Shown: positions 1 to 9,464 of the stretch, piece after piece | Position numbering within the stretch: position 1 is the first letter of the stretch | How the letters are laid out: each line of letters begins with the position of its first letter | From: Hyphomicrobium sulfonivorans | GTDB taxonomy: Bacteria; Pseudomonadota; Alphaproteobacteria; Rhizobiales; Hyphomicrobiaceae | Assembly: GCF_013306565.1 (NCBI RefSeq) | Contig: NZ_PZPO01000005.1 | Span: forward strand, 310,001 to 374,000 | DNA: 64,000 nt | Direction: 5' to 3' | The notes under the pieces: model-generated | Seen by the model: the letters and a program-made list of their open reading frames with translations, nothing else | The model's database searches: none | What the model was told of the DNA's origin: nothing | Program-made: the position numbers and the translations under genes

Positions 1-141
1 CTGCGGGCAGTATTGCAGCAGCGCGCGCGGCACCAGCGATCCCGCATAGAGACACACAGGCGATTGTGCGATCAGGTCGCGTCCGCGCACGGTGATGAGA
101 TCGGCGGCGCCCGGTCCCGCGCCGATAAAGTGAACCGTCAT
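1..141 (-). CDS. cobM: Precorrin-4 C11-methyltransferase, N-terminal part (runs off the window)
   Basis: Only the first 47 codons are inside the window. They read [17 protein letters not shown] followed by a segment with YAGSLVP, the N-terminal nucleotide/SAM-site signature of tetrapyrrole methylases of the CobM/CbiF type. CobM methylates C-11 of precorrin-4 in the aerobic corrin pathway, in the cytoplasm. The ATG lies at 141-139 and overlaps the stop of cobE by four bases (ATGA), so the two are translationally coupled and belong to the leftward cob operon. The C-terminal four fifths lie outside, so integrity of the gene cannot be judged. Confidence 0.9.
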   Translation of the reverse strand, partial: MTVHFIGAGPGAADLITVRGRDLIAQSPVCLYAGSLVPRALLQYCPQ

Positions 142-524
142 CGCCCGTCTCCCGTTGCGATTGCGCAGGTTGCCATCGTGTTGGCGCTGCGTGGGGCAAG
201 CAGGCGTGCGCCGTTGCCCGCTGCCGCCAATGCCGCTGTCTCCGCCACCGATGGAACGCCCTTTAAATTTTGCACGCGCGCGGAATTCGTCAACGCGCCG
301 GCGCTCACGCGCTCCATCGCCTGTTGCGTCACCGGAGCAACGGCAACACCCACATCGCGCGCGGCCGCATGAATGCCCGCTTCGTGCATTTTCTCGTCCG
401 GCACCGCCAGCAGCGCAAGCTGTGTGCGTGTCAGCCCGCTCGTACGCAACGCCATATCGATGGCCTCGACGACGACGTCGCCTGTCGCGCCGCGACGGCA
501 TCCAATTCCGGCAACGATCAGCAT
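138..524 (-). CDS. cobE: CobE / CbiG C-terminal-domain protein
   Basis: A 128-residue protein starting [14 protein letters not shown], the hallmark of the CobE/CbiG C-terminal domain (IGCRRG motif near residue 7, then a conserved region with AAR and a serine/threonine-rich loop). CobE is a small cytoplasmic protein required for aerobic cobalamin synthesis; its homologue in the anaerobic route opens the ring C lactone, while the exact step of CobE is less clear. The start at 524 was chosen because it overlaps the cobL stop (518-520) and begins directly with the domain; an in-frame ATG six codons upstream (542) is possible. The stop overlaps the cobM start. It sits between cobL and cobM, the usual place in alphaproteobacteria. 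Confidence 0.85.
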   Translation of the reverse strand: MLIVAGIGCRRGATGDVVVEAIDMALRTSGLTRTQLALLAVPDEKMHEAGIHAAARDVGVAVAPVTQQAMERVSAGALTNSARVQNLKGVPSVAETAALAAAGNGARLLAPRSANTMATCAIATGDGR

Positions 525-1786
525 GGCTTCACAGCCCGCCATTGCGTCACCGGAATCGCCGCACGCCACGCCGTTAGGCTGCCCAGCTTCGATGCGCGTG
601 CAACATCTATCCGCGTCAGCTCGCCGCCATGGCGCTGCCACGCCGCGAACAGCGCCGTTTCACCTTCCAGCGTCACCGCGTTGACGACCATGCGTCCGCC
701 CGGCTTCAACGCCTGCCATGCCGGATCGAGCACGCCATCGCCAAGCCCGCCACCGATGAATATAGCGTCCGGCGCTTCCAGTCCTGCAAGCGCAGCCGGT
801 GCCGTGCCATTGATGATCTGCAGCTCAGGCACGCCGAACGCAGCTGCGTTGCGTGCAGCCGTCAATGCGCGCGCGTCATTGGTCTCGATACCGATGGCGC
901 GCATATTACGCCCCGTCAGCAACCACTCGACGGCGATAGATCCCGCGCCAACACCGATATCCCACAGCAGTTCGCCCTCGCGCGGCGCCAGTGATGACAG
1001 CGTAACGGCGCGCACTTCGCGCTTGGTCAGTTGACCGTCGTTTTCAAACAGCGCGTCGTCGCGTCCGGCTGCAAGGGTTGGCCACAATGCATCGAGATCG
1101 CCAATAACTTCCAGCGCTATGGTGTTGAGCCCATCGAAGCTGTGCGCGGCAAAGCCTTCCGTCGCGCGCGCGCTTGTCATGCGTTCATGTGCGCCGCCCA
1201 TGCGCTCCAGCACGGTCAGTCGCGATGCGCTCAAGCCGCGCGCATGCAGAAGTCCACCAAGTTTTTCCGGCGTTGTGCCATCCCACGACAGCGCGAGAAT
1301 GCGCGCGCCGTTGTGTAGATAGCGGATGATGCCTTCCAGCGCGCGGCCATGCAGCGAAACGGTGGTGACATCCTGCAGCGCCCAGCCCATGCGTGCGGCC
1401 GCCAGCGAAAACGCCGATGGCTGTGGCAGGCAGATCATTTCCGCCGTCGGAACGATCGCGGCAAGCTGCTTGCCGATGCCGAAATTGAACGGATCGCCCG
1501 ACGCCAGCACGACAACGGGACGGCCGCGAAGACTCGCTATGACGGGATATGCATCGTCGATCGGGCGCGGCCAGGGGTGCGACTTTCCCTTGATCAGCGG
1601 TTGCACCAACTTAAGATGGCGCTCGCCGCCAAACACGATATCGGCATCCGATATGAGATGCCGTGCCGTCGGGCTCAGGCCATCAATCCCGTCCTCACCG
1701 AGGCCGATGATCGACAGCCACGGTGCCAGCGGTGGGGGCAGGGGCAACGTTTCGTCAGGCGGCGAAGCATCATCACGGGGTGTCAT
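518..1786 (-). CDS. cobL: Precorrin-6Y C5,15-methyltransferase (decarboxylating)
   Basis: A 422-residue two-domain enzyme. The N-terminal half (from [11 protein letters not shown] near residue 24) is the CbiE-type tetrapyrrole methylase with GGERHL and a SGDPFNFG motif; the C-terminal half contains [14 protein letters not shown] and a class I methyltransferase core ([21 protein letters not shown]) typical of CbiT. Together they methylate C-5 and C-15 and decarboxylate the C-12 acetate side chain. Length fits the CobL family. The ATG at 1786-1784 shares the bases CATG with the start of the divergent cobK, so the two genes have no intergenic space; a downstream TTG/CTG start is possible because the first 20 residues are proline-rich and not conserved. 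The stop overlaps cobE. Confidence 0.95.
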   Translation of the reverse strand: MTPRDDASPPDETLPLPPPLAPWLSIIGLGEDGIDGLSPTARHLISDADIVFGGERHLKLVQPLIKGKSHPWPRPIDDAYPVIASLRGRPVVVLASGDPFNFGIGKQLAAIVPTAEMICLPQPSAFSLAAARMGWALQDVTTVSLHGRALEGIIRYLHNGARILALSWDGTTPEKLGGLLHARGLSASRLTVLERMGGAHERMTSARATEGFAAHSFDGLNTIALEVIGDLDALWPTLAAGRDDALFENDGQLTKREVRAVTLSSLAPREGELLWDIGVGAGSIAVEWLLTGRNMRAIGIETNDARALTAARNAAAFGVPELQIINGTAPAALAGLEAPDAIFIGGGLGDGVLDPAWQALKPGGRMVVNAVTLEGETALFAAWQRHGGELTRIDVARASKLGSLTAWRAAIPVTQWRAVKPC

Positions 1787-2543
1787 GCGCGTTCTCATTC
1801 TCGGCGGCACGACGGAAGCTTTTCAGCTGGCCCAGCGTCTTGCGGGCGATGCCCGTTTCGACGCCCTTTATGCGCTTGCGGGTCGTACGCAGAAGCCGCT
1901 GCTGCCCGCCACAACCTGCCGCATCGGCGGCTTCGGCGGTGTGGATGGTCTGGCGCGCTGGCTGGTGGATGAGCGCGTCGGTGCGATGATCGATGCAACC
2001 CATCCGTTCGCGGCGCAGATGTCGCGCAACGCCGTTGAAGCTGCCGCGATCACTTACGTTCCGCTGCTGAGATTGCAACGAGCTGAATGGCAACTGCAAC
2101 CGGGCGACGATTGGCGCATCGTTGCGGATATGGTTGCGGCTGCTGCAGCGTTGGGCGAGCAGCCGCAGCGCGCCTTTCTTGCCATCGGCCGCAAGGAGGT
2201 GGCGGCGTTCACGGCCGCGCCTCAGCACAGCTATCTGGTGCGCGCTGTCGATGCGCCGAATGCTGAAGGTTTGCCGCCGCAGTCTCAGGTTATTCTCCAG
2301 CGCGGGCCATTTGCGTTCGCGGATGAATTGGCGCTGCTGCAACACAACCGCATCGATATCGTGGTCAGCAAGAACGCTGGCGGGACCGCGGCATACCCCA
2401 AGATCGAAGCCGCGCGTCAACTCGGTATTCCGGTGGTGATGGTCGCGCGGCCGGCCATTCCGCACGCACCCGAGTGCGCCGACATCGATGCCGCGCTTGC
2501 GTGGCTGGAGGAGTTGCTGCGCCCCGAAGCTCACTGCGGGTAA
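1785..2543 (+). CDS. cobK: Precorrin-6A reductase
   Basis: A 252-residue Rossmann-type NADPH reductase starting [16 protein letters not shown] (nucleotide-binding loop) with the family motifs IDATHPFAAQMS and, near the C terminus, DIVVSKNAGG. It reduces the C18-C19 double bond of precorrin-6A in the corrin pathway. It is the only gene of this block on the plus strand: its start codon shares a CATG with the cobL start and its last 13 bases overlap the end of cobJ in antisense. A promoter or ribosome site for cobK must therefore lie inside cobL coding sequence, and the leftward operon transcript would carry the full antisense of cobK. The protein itself looks intact and of normal length. Confidence 0.93.
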   Translation: MRVLILGGTTEAFQLAQRLAGDARFDALYALAGRTQKPLLPATTCRIGGFGGVDGLARWLVDERVGAMIDATHPFAAQMSRNAVEAAAITYVPLLRLQRAEWQLQPGDDWRIVADMVAAAAALGEQPQRAFLAIGRKEVAAFTAAPQHSYLVRAVDAPNAEGLPPQSQVILQRGPFAFADELALLQHNRIDIVVSKNAGGTAAYPKIEAARQLGIPVVMVARPAIPHAPECADIDAALAWLEELLRPEAHCG

Positions 2544-3292
2544 TCCTCCGAGCGCGGCGTATAGACAAACGGCGGCGCGTTCTCACGCGCGATCAGCCGC
2601 GTCGTGCTGGCGCCAATGATCACCATCGTGCGCATGTCGGCGGCATAGGATGCAGCATCGGCCAGCGTGGTGATGTGCAGCTTGGCGTCCGCCGTGCCGG
2701 CGGCGCGGACGAACAGCACAACCGTTTCCGGGGCTTTCCACTGCGCCAGCAGGCCGAATGCCTGCGCCAGCTGATGCGGGCGCGCGCGCGAAGCAGCATT
2801 GTAGAGCGCAATCGCAAAGTCAGCCGTTGCCGCCGCGTGCAACCGCCGCTCGATCGTCGCCCATGACTTCAGATTGTCCGACAGCGAGATGGTGCAGAAA
2901 TCGCCGCCCAGCGGCGCACCGGCGTGGGCTGCCGCGGCCAGCATCGCGGTGACGCCCGGTTCAACGCGAATGTCGAGATTGCGCCACAGCGTTTCGCCGG
3001 TCTCGATTGCTTCGAACACGGCGGCGGCCATTGCGAACACGCCGGGATCGCCACCCGATACGACGGCCACACGGTGTCCTTCGGCGGCCAGCGTCAGCGC
3101 ATGGCGGGCGCGTTCCACCTCGACACGGTTGTCTGTTGCGTGCCGCCGCTGTCCGGTCACTTCCGGCACGCGGTTGATATAGGTTTCATAGCCGATCAGA
3201 TCCGTGGCGTCGGCGAGCGCGGCGGATACGGCCGGCGTCGTCAGTTCCGGCGCGCCAGGACCGATGCCGACAATGGTCAGCTTGCCGCTCAT
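2531..3292 (-). CDS. cobJ: Precorrin-3B C17-methyltransferase
   Basis: A 253-residue tetrapyrrole methylase starting MSGKLTIVGIGPGAPEL, with GYETYINRV and VVSGGDPGVFAMA, the CobJ/CbiH signature. The enzyme methylates C-17 and drives ring contraction of precorrin-3B to precorrin-4. Its ATG overlaps the cobI stop by four bases, so translation is coupled, while its 3' end overlaps the tail of the antisense cobK by 13 bases. Length is normal for CobJ. No missing motifs seen. Confidence 0.95.
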   Translation of the reverse strand: MSGKLTIVGIGPGAPELTTPAVSAALADATDLIGYETYINRVPEVTGQRRHATDNRVEVERARHALTLAAEGHRVAVVSGGDPGVFAMAAAVFEAIETGETLWRNLDIRVEPGVTAMLAAAAHAGAPLGGDFCTISLSDNLKSWATIERRLHAAATADFAIALYNAASRARPHQLAQAFGLLAQWKAPETVVLFVRAAGTADAKLHITTLADAASYAADMRTMVIIGASTTRLIARENAPPFVYTPRSEDYPQ

Positions 3293-4047
3293 AGCCTGCG
3301 TCCCTCGCCGGGTATCAGCACCATCGCGAAATAGGGGCCGATCTCGCCGTTTTGCTCGGCTAACGGCATCACGCGTTCCGCCTGCATGGTGCCGCGTTCC
3401 ACGTAGACCGCACGTCCCGTCAAACCGGCGGCCTCAACGGCACGTTTCACCTTGGCGAAGTTACGGCCGATCTTCATGATGACGGATGCATCGGATCGCG
3501 ATAGACGCTCGATCAATGCATCTTCCGTCAGCGTGCCGGGCATAACCGTCAGCACGTCATCGCCCCATGTAATCGGTGTATTGGCGCGCGTCCAGCAGCC
3601 GGACATGCCGGTGACGCCGGGAACGACCTCAACGGGGAAGCGCTCGCTCAGACGTCGCCACATATGCATGAACGAGCCGTAGAAAAACGGATCGCCTTCA
3701 GCCAGCAGCCCGACGGAGCGGCCCGCCTGCAATTCCGCTGCCAGTGCATCGGCGCTTGTTGCATAGAAACCGGCAATGGCACTGCGATAGGCCGGATCGC
3801 TTGCGGGAATTTCATCCGTTACCGGATATTCAAGCCGCAGTTCGTTGCGACCGTCAGCCATCAGCGGAGCAACGATGCGCCGGGCATTGCCTTCCTGGCC
3901 GCGCTTGGCGAAGAACGCAACCGTATCAACCGTGCTCACCAGTCCGGCCGCACGCAGCGTCATGTAGCGCACGTCGCCGGGCCCCACGCCAACGCCGTAG
4001 AGCGTGCCAGCCGTTGCGCCGCCTGCGATGCTTTCCAGCGTTGTCAT
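3289..4047 (-). CDS. cobI: Precorrin-2 C20-methyltransferase
   Basis: A 252-residue tetrapyrrole methylase with the CobI motifs TLYGVGVGPGDVRYMTLRAA near residue 15, LLAEGDPFFYGSFMHM around residue 113 and VPGVTGMSG around residue 142. It methylates C-20 of precorrin-2, the committed step to corrins. Start and stop overlap cobH and cobJ by four bases each (ATGA type), showing a tightly coupled operon. Length is usual for the family. Confidence 0.95.
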   Translation of the reverse strand: MTTLESIAGGATAGTLYGVGVGPGDVRYMTLRAAGLVSTVDTVAFFAKRGQEGNARRIVAPLMADGRNELRLEYPVTDEIPASDPAYRSAIAGFYATSADALAAELQAGRSVGLLAEGDPFFYGSFMHMWRRLSERFPVEVVPGVTGMSGCWTRANTPITWGDDVLTVMPGTLTEDALIERLSRSDASVIMKIGRNFAKVKRAVEAAGLTGRAVYVERGTMQAERVMPLAEQNGEIGPYFAMVLIPGEGRRL

Positions 4048-4676
4048 TCTTTTTCGCTCGCCAATGCGTTTACAGCTGCGGCGGCCATCGCGCTGCCGCC
4101 CTTGCGTCCGCGCACGATCAGAAACGGCACCTCGCCGAATGCGGCCAGCGCATCCTTCGATTCTGCCGCGCCAACGAAACCAACCGGCACGCCGATGATG
4201 GCTGCGGGGCGGGGGCCGCCGTTGGCAATCATGTCCAGCAGATGAAACAGCGCCGTGGGCGCGTTGCCGATGGCAACAACGGCGCCTTCAAGCCGTGGTC
4301 GCCAAAGCTCAACGGCTGCCGCTGAACGGGTGTTACCCAGCTTGGCTGCCAGTTCCGGCACGGTGGGGTCGTTCAGCGTGCAGATGACGTCGTTGTTGGC
4401 TGGCAGGCGCGCCCGCGTCACGCCGTGCGCCACCATCTGTGCATCGCAGAAAATCGGCGCGCCACCCTGCAATGCTTCGGCGGCGGTGTCGGCGAAATCG
4501 TCCGACTGCACGATGTCCTGCGCAATCTCGACCATGCCCGAAGCATGGATGATGCGCACCGCCACCTTTTCCGCCCGTCCGTTAAAGCGCGCCAGATCCG
4601 CCTCGCTGCGGATGATGGCGAACGAGTTGCGGTAAATCTCGGCGCCGTCGCGGATGTAATCGGAGGTTTGGGTCAT
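4044..4676 (-). CDS. cobH: Precorrin-8X methylmutase
   Basis: A 210-residue protein with the CobH/CbiC family pattern: YIRDGAEIYRNSFAIIRSEA at the N terminus, RIIHASGMVEIAQDI around residue 42 containing the catalytic histidine, and GAAESKDALAA near the C terminus. It moves the C-11 methyl to C-12, giving hydrogenobyrinic acid. The start is separated from cobG by 15 bases and the stop overlaps cobI. Intact and of normal length. Confidence 0.95.
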   Translation of the reverse strand: MTQTSDYIRDGAEIYRNSFAIIRSEADLARFNGRAEKVAVRIIHASGMVEIAQDIVQSDDFADTAAEALQGGAPIFCDAQMVAHGVTRARLPANNDVICTLNDPTVPELAAKLGNTRSAAAVELWRPRLEGAVVAIGNAPTALFHLLDMIANGGPRPAAIIGVPVGFVGAAESKDALAAFGEVPFLIVRGRKGGSAMAAAAVNALASEKE

Positions 4677-4691
4677 GATGTCGCTTCAAAC

Positions 4692-5966
4692 TTAAGCGTG
4701 CACCGGCCGTTGGCAGAAGGCGGGCAGCTCGTCCAGATGAATTACCGTGATTGGCATATCACGCGCGGTGCCAGCGCGGACGACGGAAAGGGCACCAGCA
4801 TTCCCCACCAGCGTCAAATCAGCCGCGGCGGAGCGGGCGCATCCCTTTACGCAGCCGGAAACGTGGCATGAACGCAAGCCAAGCACCGCCATGTGATCCG
4901 CAACGGCGCGCGCTACGGCGTGGGTGTCAACCGTGGCGGAGCTGCATTGCGGTGCGCCTGGGCAAGCATCTATCGCAAGAAGCGGGTCGTTGCCATCGCA
5001 AATGAAGCCCGCTTCCGTCGCCCCGGCCACAAAGCGTGCGCCGGCGGCCGGATGTGCCACCTTGCCGAACAGCGACCGCCAGGGCGAAACGCGCAAGGAT
5101 GCAACGCCCGCCTCCGTGGCGCAGGAGGCCAGACGCCGCAGCATGGCCGCCGAAAGCCGCCCGAACGGAGCCGCCACACCTGCGGCGATGACACGCCCCC
5201 GTCCGTCGCTCATCACGCCCAGCTGCGGCCGGCTGATTGACCGCAGCGGCAGCACCAGCGGCGTCAGCCCGCAGGCATCTGCAAGTTTCGCAATCGATGT
5301 CGCCGGCAGATCCCGCATGCGGCGCTGATCATGCTGCCGGTGCGCCAGAAAACCAGCCGCCAGAGCCACCGCGACGGCCGGTGCGGCGTCAATCTCGGCT
5401 GGGCCGAACCAGGCAATCGCACCCGGCGTATCCAGCCCAACCGCAACGCTCGCGCCCGATGTGCCGACAACTGCGCGCAGATGAATGTCCGCCCGCTCGC
5501 CATCGAGGGCAGCGACTTCGCCACCACCGTCGATGTTGAACGAGAATTTGGCCGGCAGCGCGTGCAGCTCCGGCGCGCCCGACAGCGCAACCAGTAGACG
5601 CTCATGCAACGTGTCCGCGTCGAGCAGGTCGCCCGCACCGCACCCAGTTAGCGGGCCCACCATAATGCTCGGCGTCACCGCTGAGGCATCCGCCGGAATA
5701 AGCCCCGCATCGCGCAAGTCCCGTTGCGCGTGCTCCAGGCTTTCCGCCGTCACGCCGCGCAGCTGAATGTTCGCCCGCCGCGTCATATCGATCAGCCCGT
5801 TGCCGTACCGCTCGGCGATGTCAGCGATTGCCGCCATATCATCGGCGCGAAAGCCGCCCACGCGCGCGGGCAATCGCAACAGTAGTCCATCGCCGGTTTC
5901 CATCGGGCGATAGCTGCTTGGGCACCACCCCCGCACAGTGAAAGAGGCTGGGGTCGGCGCGCCCAT
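4692..5966 (-). CDS. cobG: Precorrin-3B synthase (oxygen-dependent)
   Basis: A 424-residue protein of the nitrite/sulfite-reductase ferredoxin-like fold. It has RGWCPSSYRPM near the N terminus, and in the second half CPGAPQC plus a CHVSGCVKGC segment that supply cysteines for the [4Fe-4S] centre. CobG hydroxylates C-20 of precorrin-3A with O2, so its presence marks the aerobic pathway. The ATG at 5966 shares its A with the cobN stop (TGATG), the reason for choosing it over upstream codons. It is somewhat shorter than some CobG proteins but all visible motifs are present. Confidence 0.92.
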   Translation of the reverse strand: MGAPTPASFTVRGWCPSSYRPMETGDGLLLRLPARVGGFRADDMAAIADIAERYGNGLIDMTRRANIQLRGVTAESLEHAQRDLRDAGLIPADASAVTPSIMVGPLTGCGAGDLLDADTLHERLLVALSGAPELHALPAKFSFNIDGGGEVAALDGERADIHLRAVVGTSGASVAVGLDTPGAIAWFGPAEIDAAPAVAVALAAGFLAHRQHDQRRMRDLPATSIAKLADACGLTPLVLPLRSISRPQLGVMSDGRGRVIAAGVAAPFGRLSAAMLRRLASCATEAGVASLRVSPWRSLFGKVAHPAAGARFVAGATEAGFICDGNDPLLAIDACPGAPQCSSATVDTHAVARAVADHMAVLGLRSCHVSGCVKGCARSAAADLTLVGNAGALSVVRAGTARDMPITVIHLDELPAFCQRPVHA

Positions 5967-8900
5967 CACTGCATCTCCGCCGTTGCCGGCGTGTCCGCCG
6001 CGCCAGCGTGCTCCGTACGCAGCAACTCCAGCTCGCCATGCACGGCGTTGCGTCGCGGCACCCAAAGCCCGCGCCGGATCGCATCCAGCAGCCGGTTGGT
6101 TATCGCTTCCGCCGCTGCGGGATTAGCCAGCACCACCGCATGCCGCACCGCATCGTCGGCAATGATCGCATCGTGCACGGCCTCGAACAGATGCGAAGGC
6201 ACGCCGCTGCCCGTCGCCGCGAACGCATAGAGCGCATCCACCGCCTGCGCCATCTCACTCACACCGCGATGGCCATGTTCCAGCATGCCCGCAATCCAGC
6301 GCGGATTGGTCAGGCGGCCGCGCACCACGCGCGCGATTTCTTCCGGAATTGTGCGGGCAACCGGCGCGCCCGGCTTGCTGGTGTCGATGTGATAGAGCTG
6401 CGGTGCATGGCCTGCCAGTTCGGCCGCCGCCGCAAACCCGCCGACGAAATCCGCCACGCCGTCGCCGTCCAGCAGATCGCGCTCGCGGTCATCCTGCGGG
6501 TGCACCAGCGCATCGATGGCGGCAATGCGCGCCATGAATTGCTCGCGCGCTTCGGTGCCGCCCTCATGCGCGCCATAGGCGTGCGATGACGCAGCTAGAT
6601 ACGCTTCTGCAAGCTGCTGGCGCGATGTCCACTCGGTATCGAGCGCCACGTCGGTCGTGCCCGCGCCATAGACATTCGCGCCGCCGCCGAAGATGCGCGC
6701 CAGGCTTTCGCCGCGCCGCCGTGCTGCGGCCAGCGGATTGAACTCGTCTTCTTCATCAAGCGCCGCCACGCGCGCCACCGCCATATCCAGCAGTGCGATC
6801 TGAGATTGGAAGATGTCGCGGAACAGGCCGGAAATGCGCAACGTCACGTCGATGCGCGGCCGCTCCAGCTTCGCCATCGGCATAATCTCGATGCCGGTCA
6901 CGCGGTTCGATGCGTGGTCCCATGTCGGTCGCACACCCAGATAGCTCAGTGCCTGCGCGATATCATCGCCGCCTGTACGCAGCGAAGCGGAAGCCCACAG
7001 ATCAAGCATCACGGCGCGCGGATATTCGCCCTTGTCCTGCAGATGCCGCCGCACAACTTCTTCCGCCGCACGCGTGCCGATCACCGCCGCCGTGCGCGTC
7101 GGCACCGCACGCGGATCAATCGTCGTCAGGTTGCGGCCGGTTGGCAGCACGTCGAGGCGTCCGCGTGTTGGTGCACCGGCCGCGCCCGGCGCAACGCGTC
7201 GTCCGTCCAGCGCCGCGAGCAGCGCCATGCGTTCCGATGCAGCGCAGGCGCTCAGCAGCTCGCGAATACGCCCCTGCAGCGGTTTCGCAGCGCTCTCTTC
7301 CAGGCTGTTGAATGTCGTCTCGGTCAGCGCATCAATGGCGTCGGTGTCAGGCTCGCGGCCGAAAATGTGCAGCCGGTCGCGGATCGCCAGATCCTTGATG
7401 TCGCAAAGCTGCGCATCGAGTTTTGCCACCGCCACCTGCGGAGCATCATCGCGCGTCACGCCACAATCGGCCGCCAAGCCTGATCGCCACGCGCGGTCGA
7501 TGATCTCGGCTTCGATCAGCTTGATGCGCCGCTTATCGAAGCCATCGGCTTCGGCGTATTCCTCCAGCAGGCCTTCCAGCTCCCCCAGTCCGCCATAAAG
7601 TCCTGCGCTGCTCAGCGGCGGCGTCAGATGGCCCACCGTCACGGCGGCGATGCGCCGTTTCGCCTGCACAGCCTCGCCGGGATTGTTGACGATGAAGGGA
7701 TACACCACCGGCAGCGGGCCCAGAACCGCATCCGGGAAGCATGCGTTCGACAACGCCAGCGCTTTGCCCGGCAGCCATTCAAGCGTACCGTGTGTGCCCA
7801 GATGCAGCAGCGCATCAATGTTTTCCGTCAGCCGCAGCGCTGCATAGTGCGCAACGTAGCTGTGACGCGGCGGACAGGATGTATCGTGATACCCCTGTTT
7901 CCGATCGCCGCGCGAACCGCGATCGGGCTGCAGCACGATCGTTACATTGCCCTGCCGCACACACGGAAAACGGAATGCGCCGTCAATGCAGGCGGGATCG
8001 TCAGCCGGATCGCCCCACGCTTCGCGCAGTGCCGCACCAACGGATGCAGGCATGCTCGCAATGTGCGCTCGATACTGATCAAGCGATAGGGTGATGCAGT
8101 CAGCCGGCTGCGGCGCGGTCAGGCAATCGATCAGCTTGCCATCGGGCCACGCGTCGACGCCAACTGCATATCTGGCGCCGCGCAGCAGAGCCACGATCTC
8201 GCGTGCGCTTTCCGCCGTATCGAGGCCGCAGGCATACCCCGTGCGCCCGCCGCGCGCCGGATAGTCCGACAGCATCACGGCAACGCGGCGCTCAGCCCGT
8301 GGCTGCGAGGCGAGTTGCACCCAGTTCGCGGCCAGCGCTGCAACGAATGCAACGCGGTCCGCAACCGGCCGGTGATGCACACCGCCATATTGCAGATCGG
8401 GGTCGAGCTCCGCTTCGGCCTTGAATGAAATCGCGCGCGTGAACAGGCGCCCGTCAAGCTCCGGCAGCACCACATTCATCGCCAGATCGCTGGCGCTCAA
8501 GCCGCGATCGGAGTCCTGCCACGCTTCTTCGCTCGTGCCTGAAAGCGCCACCTGCAACACCGGACAATCGGCGGCGTCGAGCACCGTCGTGTCGTCGGCG
8601 CGCCGGGCGGAGAAGGCTGTGGCGTTGACGATGATCGACGGTCTGCGCTGTGCCATCAGCACCGTCAGTGCGCCTTCCGCCTCGGGGTCTTTAAGGCTGG
8701 TCAGCGCAACGCCGAGACAGTCAATTCCGCGAGTATGCAGCTGCGCCATCAGCACTTCGATTGGCGCGGTGTCGCTGGCCAGCAGGCTTGAACGGTAGAA
8801 CACCACCAGCGCGCTGGCGCCATCACGCGCGGCATAGTCGGCAAGCTGATTGTCGCTGGCGATCGAGCCGTTGGCGTTGATGAAAATGGCGGCGCCAAAT

Positions 8901-9418
8901 GGCTTCGGCGGCACCGCCTCAAGCGCTTCGTTGCGCACAACCGCAGCCGCAAGGCGCAGCGCGTGGCCGACGTTCTCCTTGCCGCCGTGGCGGAAGTAGG
9001 CGTCGAACAGCGCCGCTTGACTCTCGGTAACCGTCGACAGCGCGGCCAGTCGCGGATCGGGACGATCATCGCCCGGCAGCGCCACCAGATGCACGCCTTT
9101 GCGGCGGCATACTTCGGCCAGTTGCTCGAAGCCGTAGCGCCAGTAATCGAGCCCGCCGAGGCTGCGTACGATGACGATGCGGCTGCCCGTCACCACCTGG
9201 TCGATGTAAAGATCGACCGACATCGGATGGCGCAGCCGCTTCAGGCTCGCCAGCCGCAGGCTTGGCAGTGCATCGCGCTCGTCTTTCCACGCTGCAGTCA
9301 GCGCCGAAAGATCGCTGTCGCTGAACGACAGCACCACCATGTCGCCAGCCGTCTGGCCGAGATCGACGGCAATGTCGGCCTCGTCCAGGGAAGCGGACTG
9401 GGTGGCGAGCAGATGCAC
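5966..9418 (-). CDS. cobN: Cobaltochelatase large subunit
   Basis: An 1150-residue protein of the CobN/BchH/ChlH family. Recognisable segments are DLYIDQVVTGSRIVIVRSLGG near residue 69, LGTHGTLEWLPGK around residue 543 and EMAQAVDALYAFAAT near the C terminus. CobN is the large subunit of the ATP-dependent CobNST complex that inserts Co(II) into hydrogenobyrinic acid a,c-diamide; the CobS/CobT partners are not in this window. It is slightly shorter than many CobN proteins (about 1250 residues), with no visible frame break. Located 46 bases downstream of cobW and overlapping cobG. Confidence 0.95.
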   Translation of the reverse strand: MHLLATQSASLDEADIAVDLGQTAGDMVVLSFSDSDLSALTAAWKDERDALPSLRLASLKRLRHPMSVDLYIDQVVTGSRIVIVRSLGGLDYWRYGFEQLAEVCRRKGVHLVALPGDDRPDPRLAALSTVTESQAALFDAYFRHGGKENVGHALRLAAAVVRNEALEAVPPKPFGAAIFINANGSIASDNQLADYAARDGASALVVFYRSSLLASDTAPIEVLMAQLHTRGIDCLGVALTSLKDPEAEGALTVLMAQRRPSIIVNATAFSARRADDTTVLDAADCPVLQVALSGTSEEAWQDSDRGLSASDLAMNVVLPELDGRLFTRAISFKAEAELDPDLQYGGVHHRPVADRVAFVAALAANWVQLASQPRAERRVAVMLSDYPARGGRTGYACGLDTAESAREIVALLRGARYAVGVDAWPDGKLIDCLTAPQPADCITLSLDQYRAHIASMPASVGAALREAWGDPADDPACIDGAFRFPCVRQGNVTIVLQPDRGSRGDRKQGYHDTSCPPRHSYVAHYAALRLTENIDALLHLGTHGTLEWLPGKALALSNACFPDAVLGPLPVVYPFIVNNPGEAVQAKRRIAAVTVGHLTPPLSSAGLYGGLGELEGLLEEYAEADGFDKRRIKLIEAEIIDRAWRSGLAADCGVTRDDAPQVAVAKLDAQLCDIKDLAIRDRLHIFGREPDTDAIDALTETTFNSLEESAAKPLQGRIRELLSACAASERMALLAALDGRRVAPGAAGAPTRGRLDVLPTGRNLTTIDPRAVPTRTAAVIGTRAAEEVVRRHLQDKGEYPRAVMLDLWASASLRTGGDDIAQALSYLGVRPTWDHASNRVTGIEIMPMAKLERPRIDVTLRISGLFRDIFQSQIALLDMAVARVAALDEEDEFNPLAAARRRGESLARIFGGGANVYGAGTTDVALDTEWTSRQQLAEAYLAASSHAYGAHEGGTEAREQFMARIAAIDALVHPQDDRERDLLDGDGVADFVGGFAAAAELAGHAPQLYHIDTSKPGAPVARTIPEEIARVVRGRLTNPRWIAGMLEHGHRGVSEMAQAVDALYAFAATGSGVPSHLFEAVHDAIIADDAVRHAVVLANPAAAEAITNRLLDAIRRGLWVPRRNAVHGELELLRTEHAGAADTPATAEMQ

Positions 9419-9464
9419 TTTACTGTTTCAGGCTCCGGTAACGGCGCTGTGCTGCTGGAGCCGC

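Noticed and set aside
270-1034. Long plus-strand frames across cobE, cobL and other minus-strand cob genes
   Set aside because: Antisense shadows of GC-rich coding sequence; Arg/Ala-rich with no motifs.
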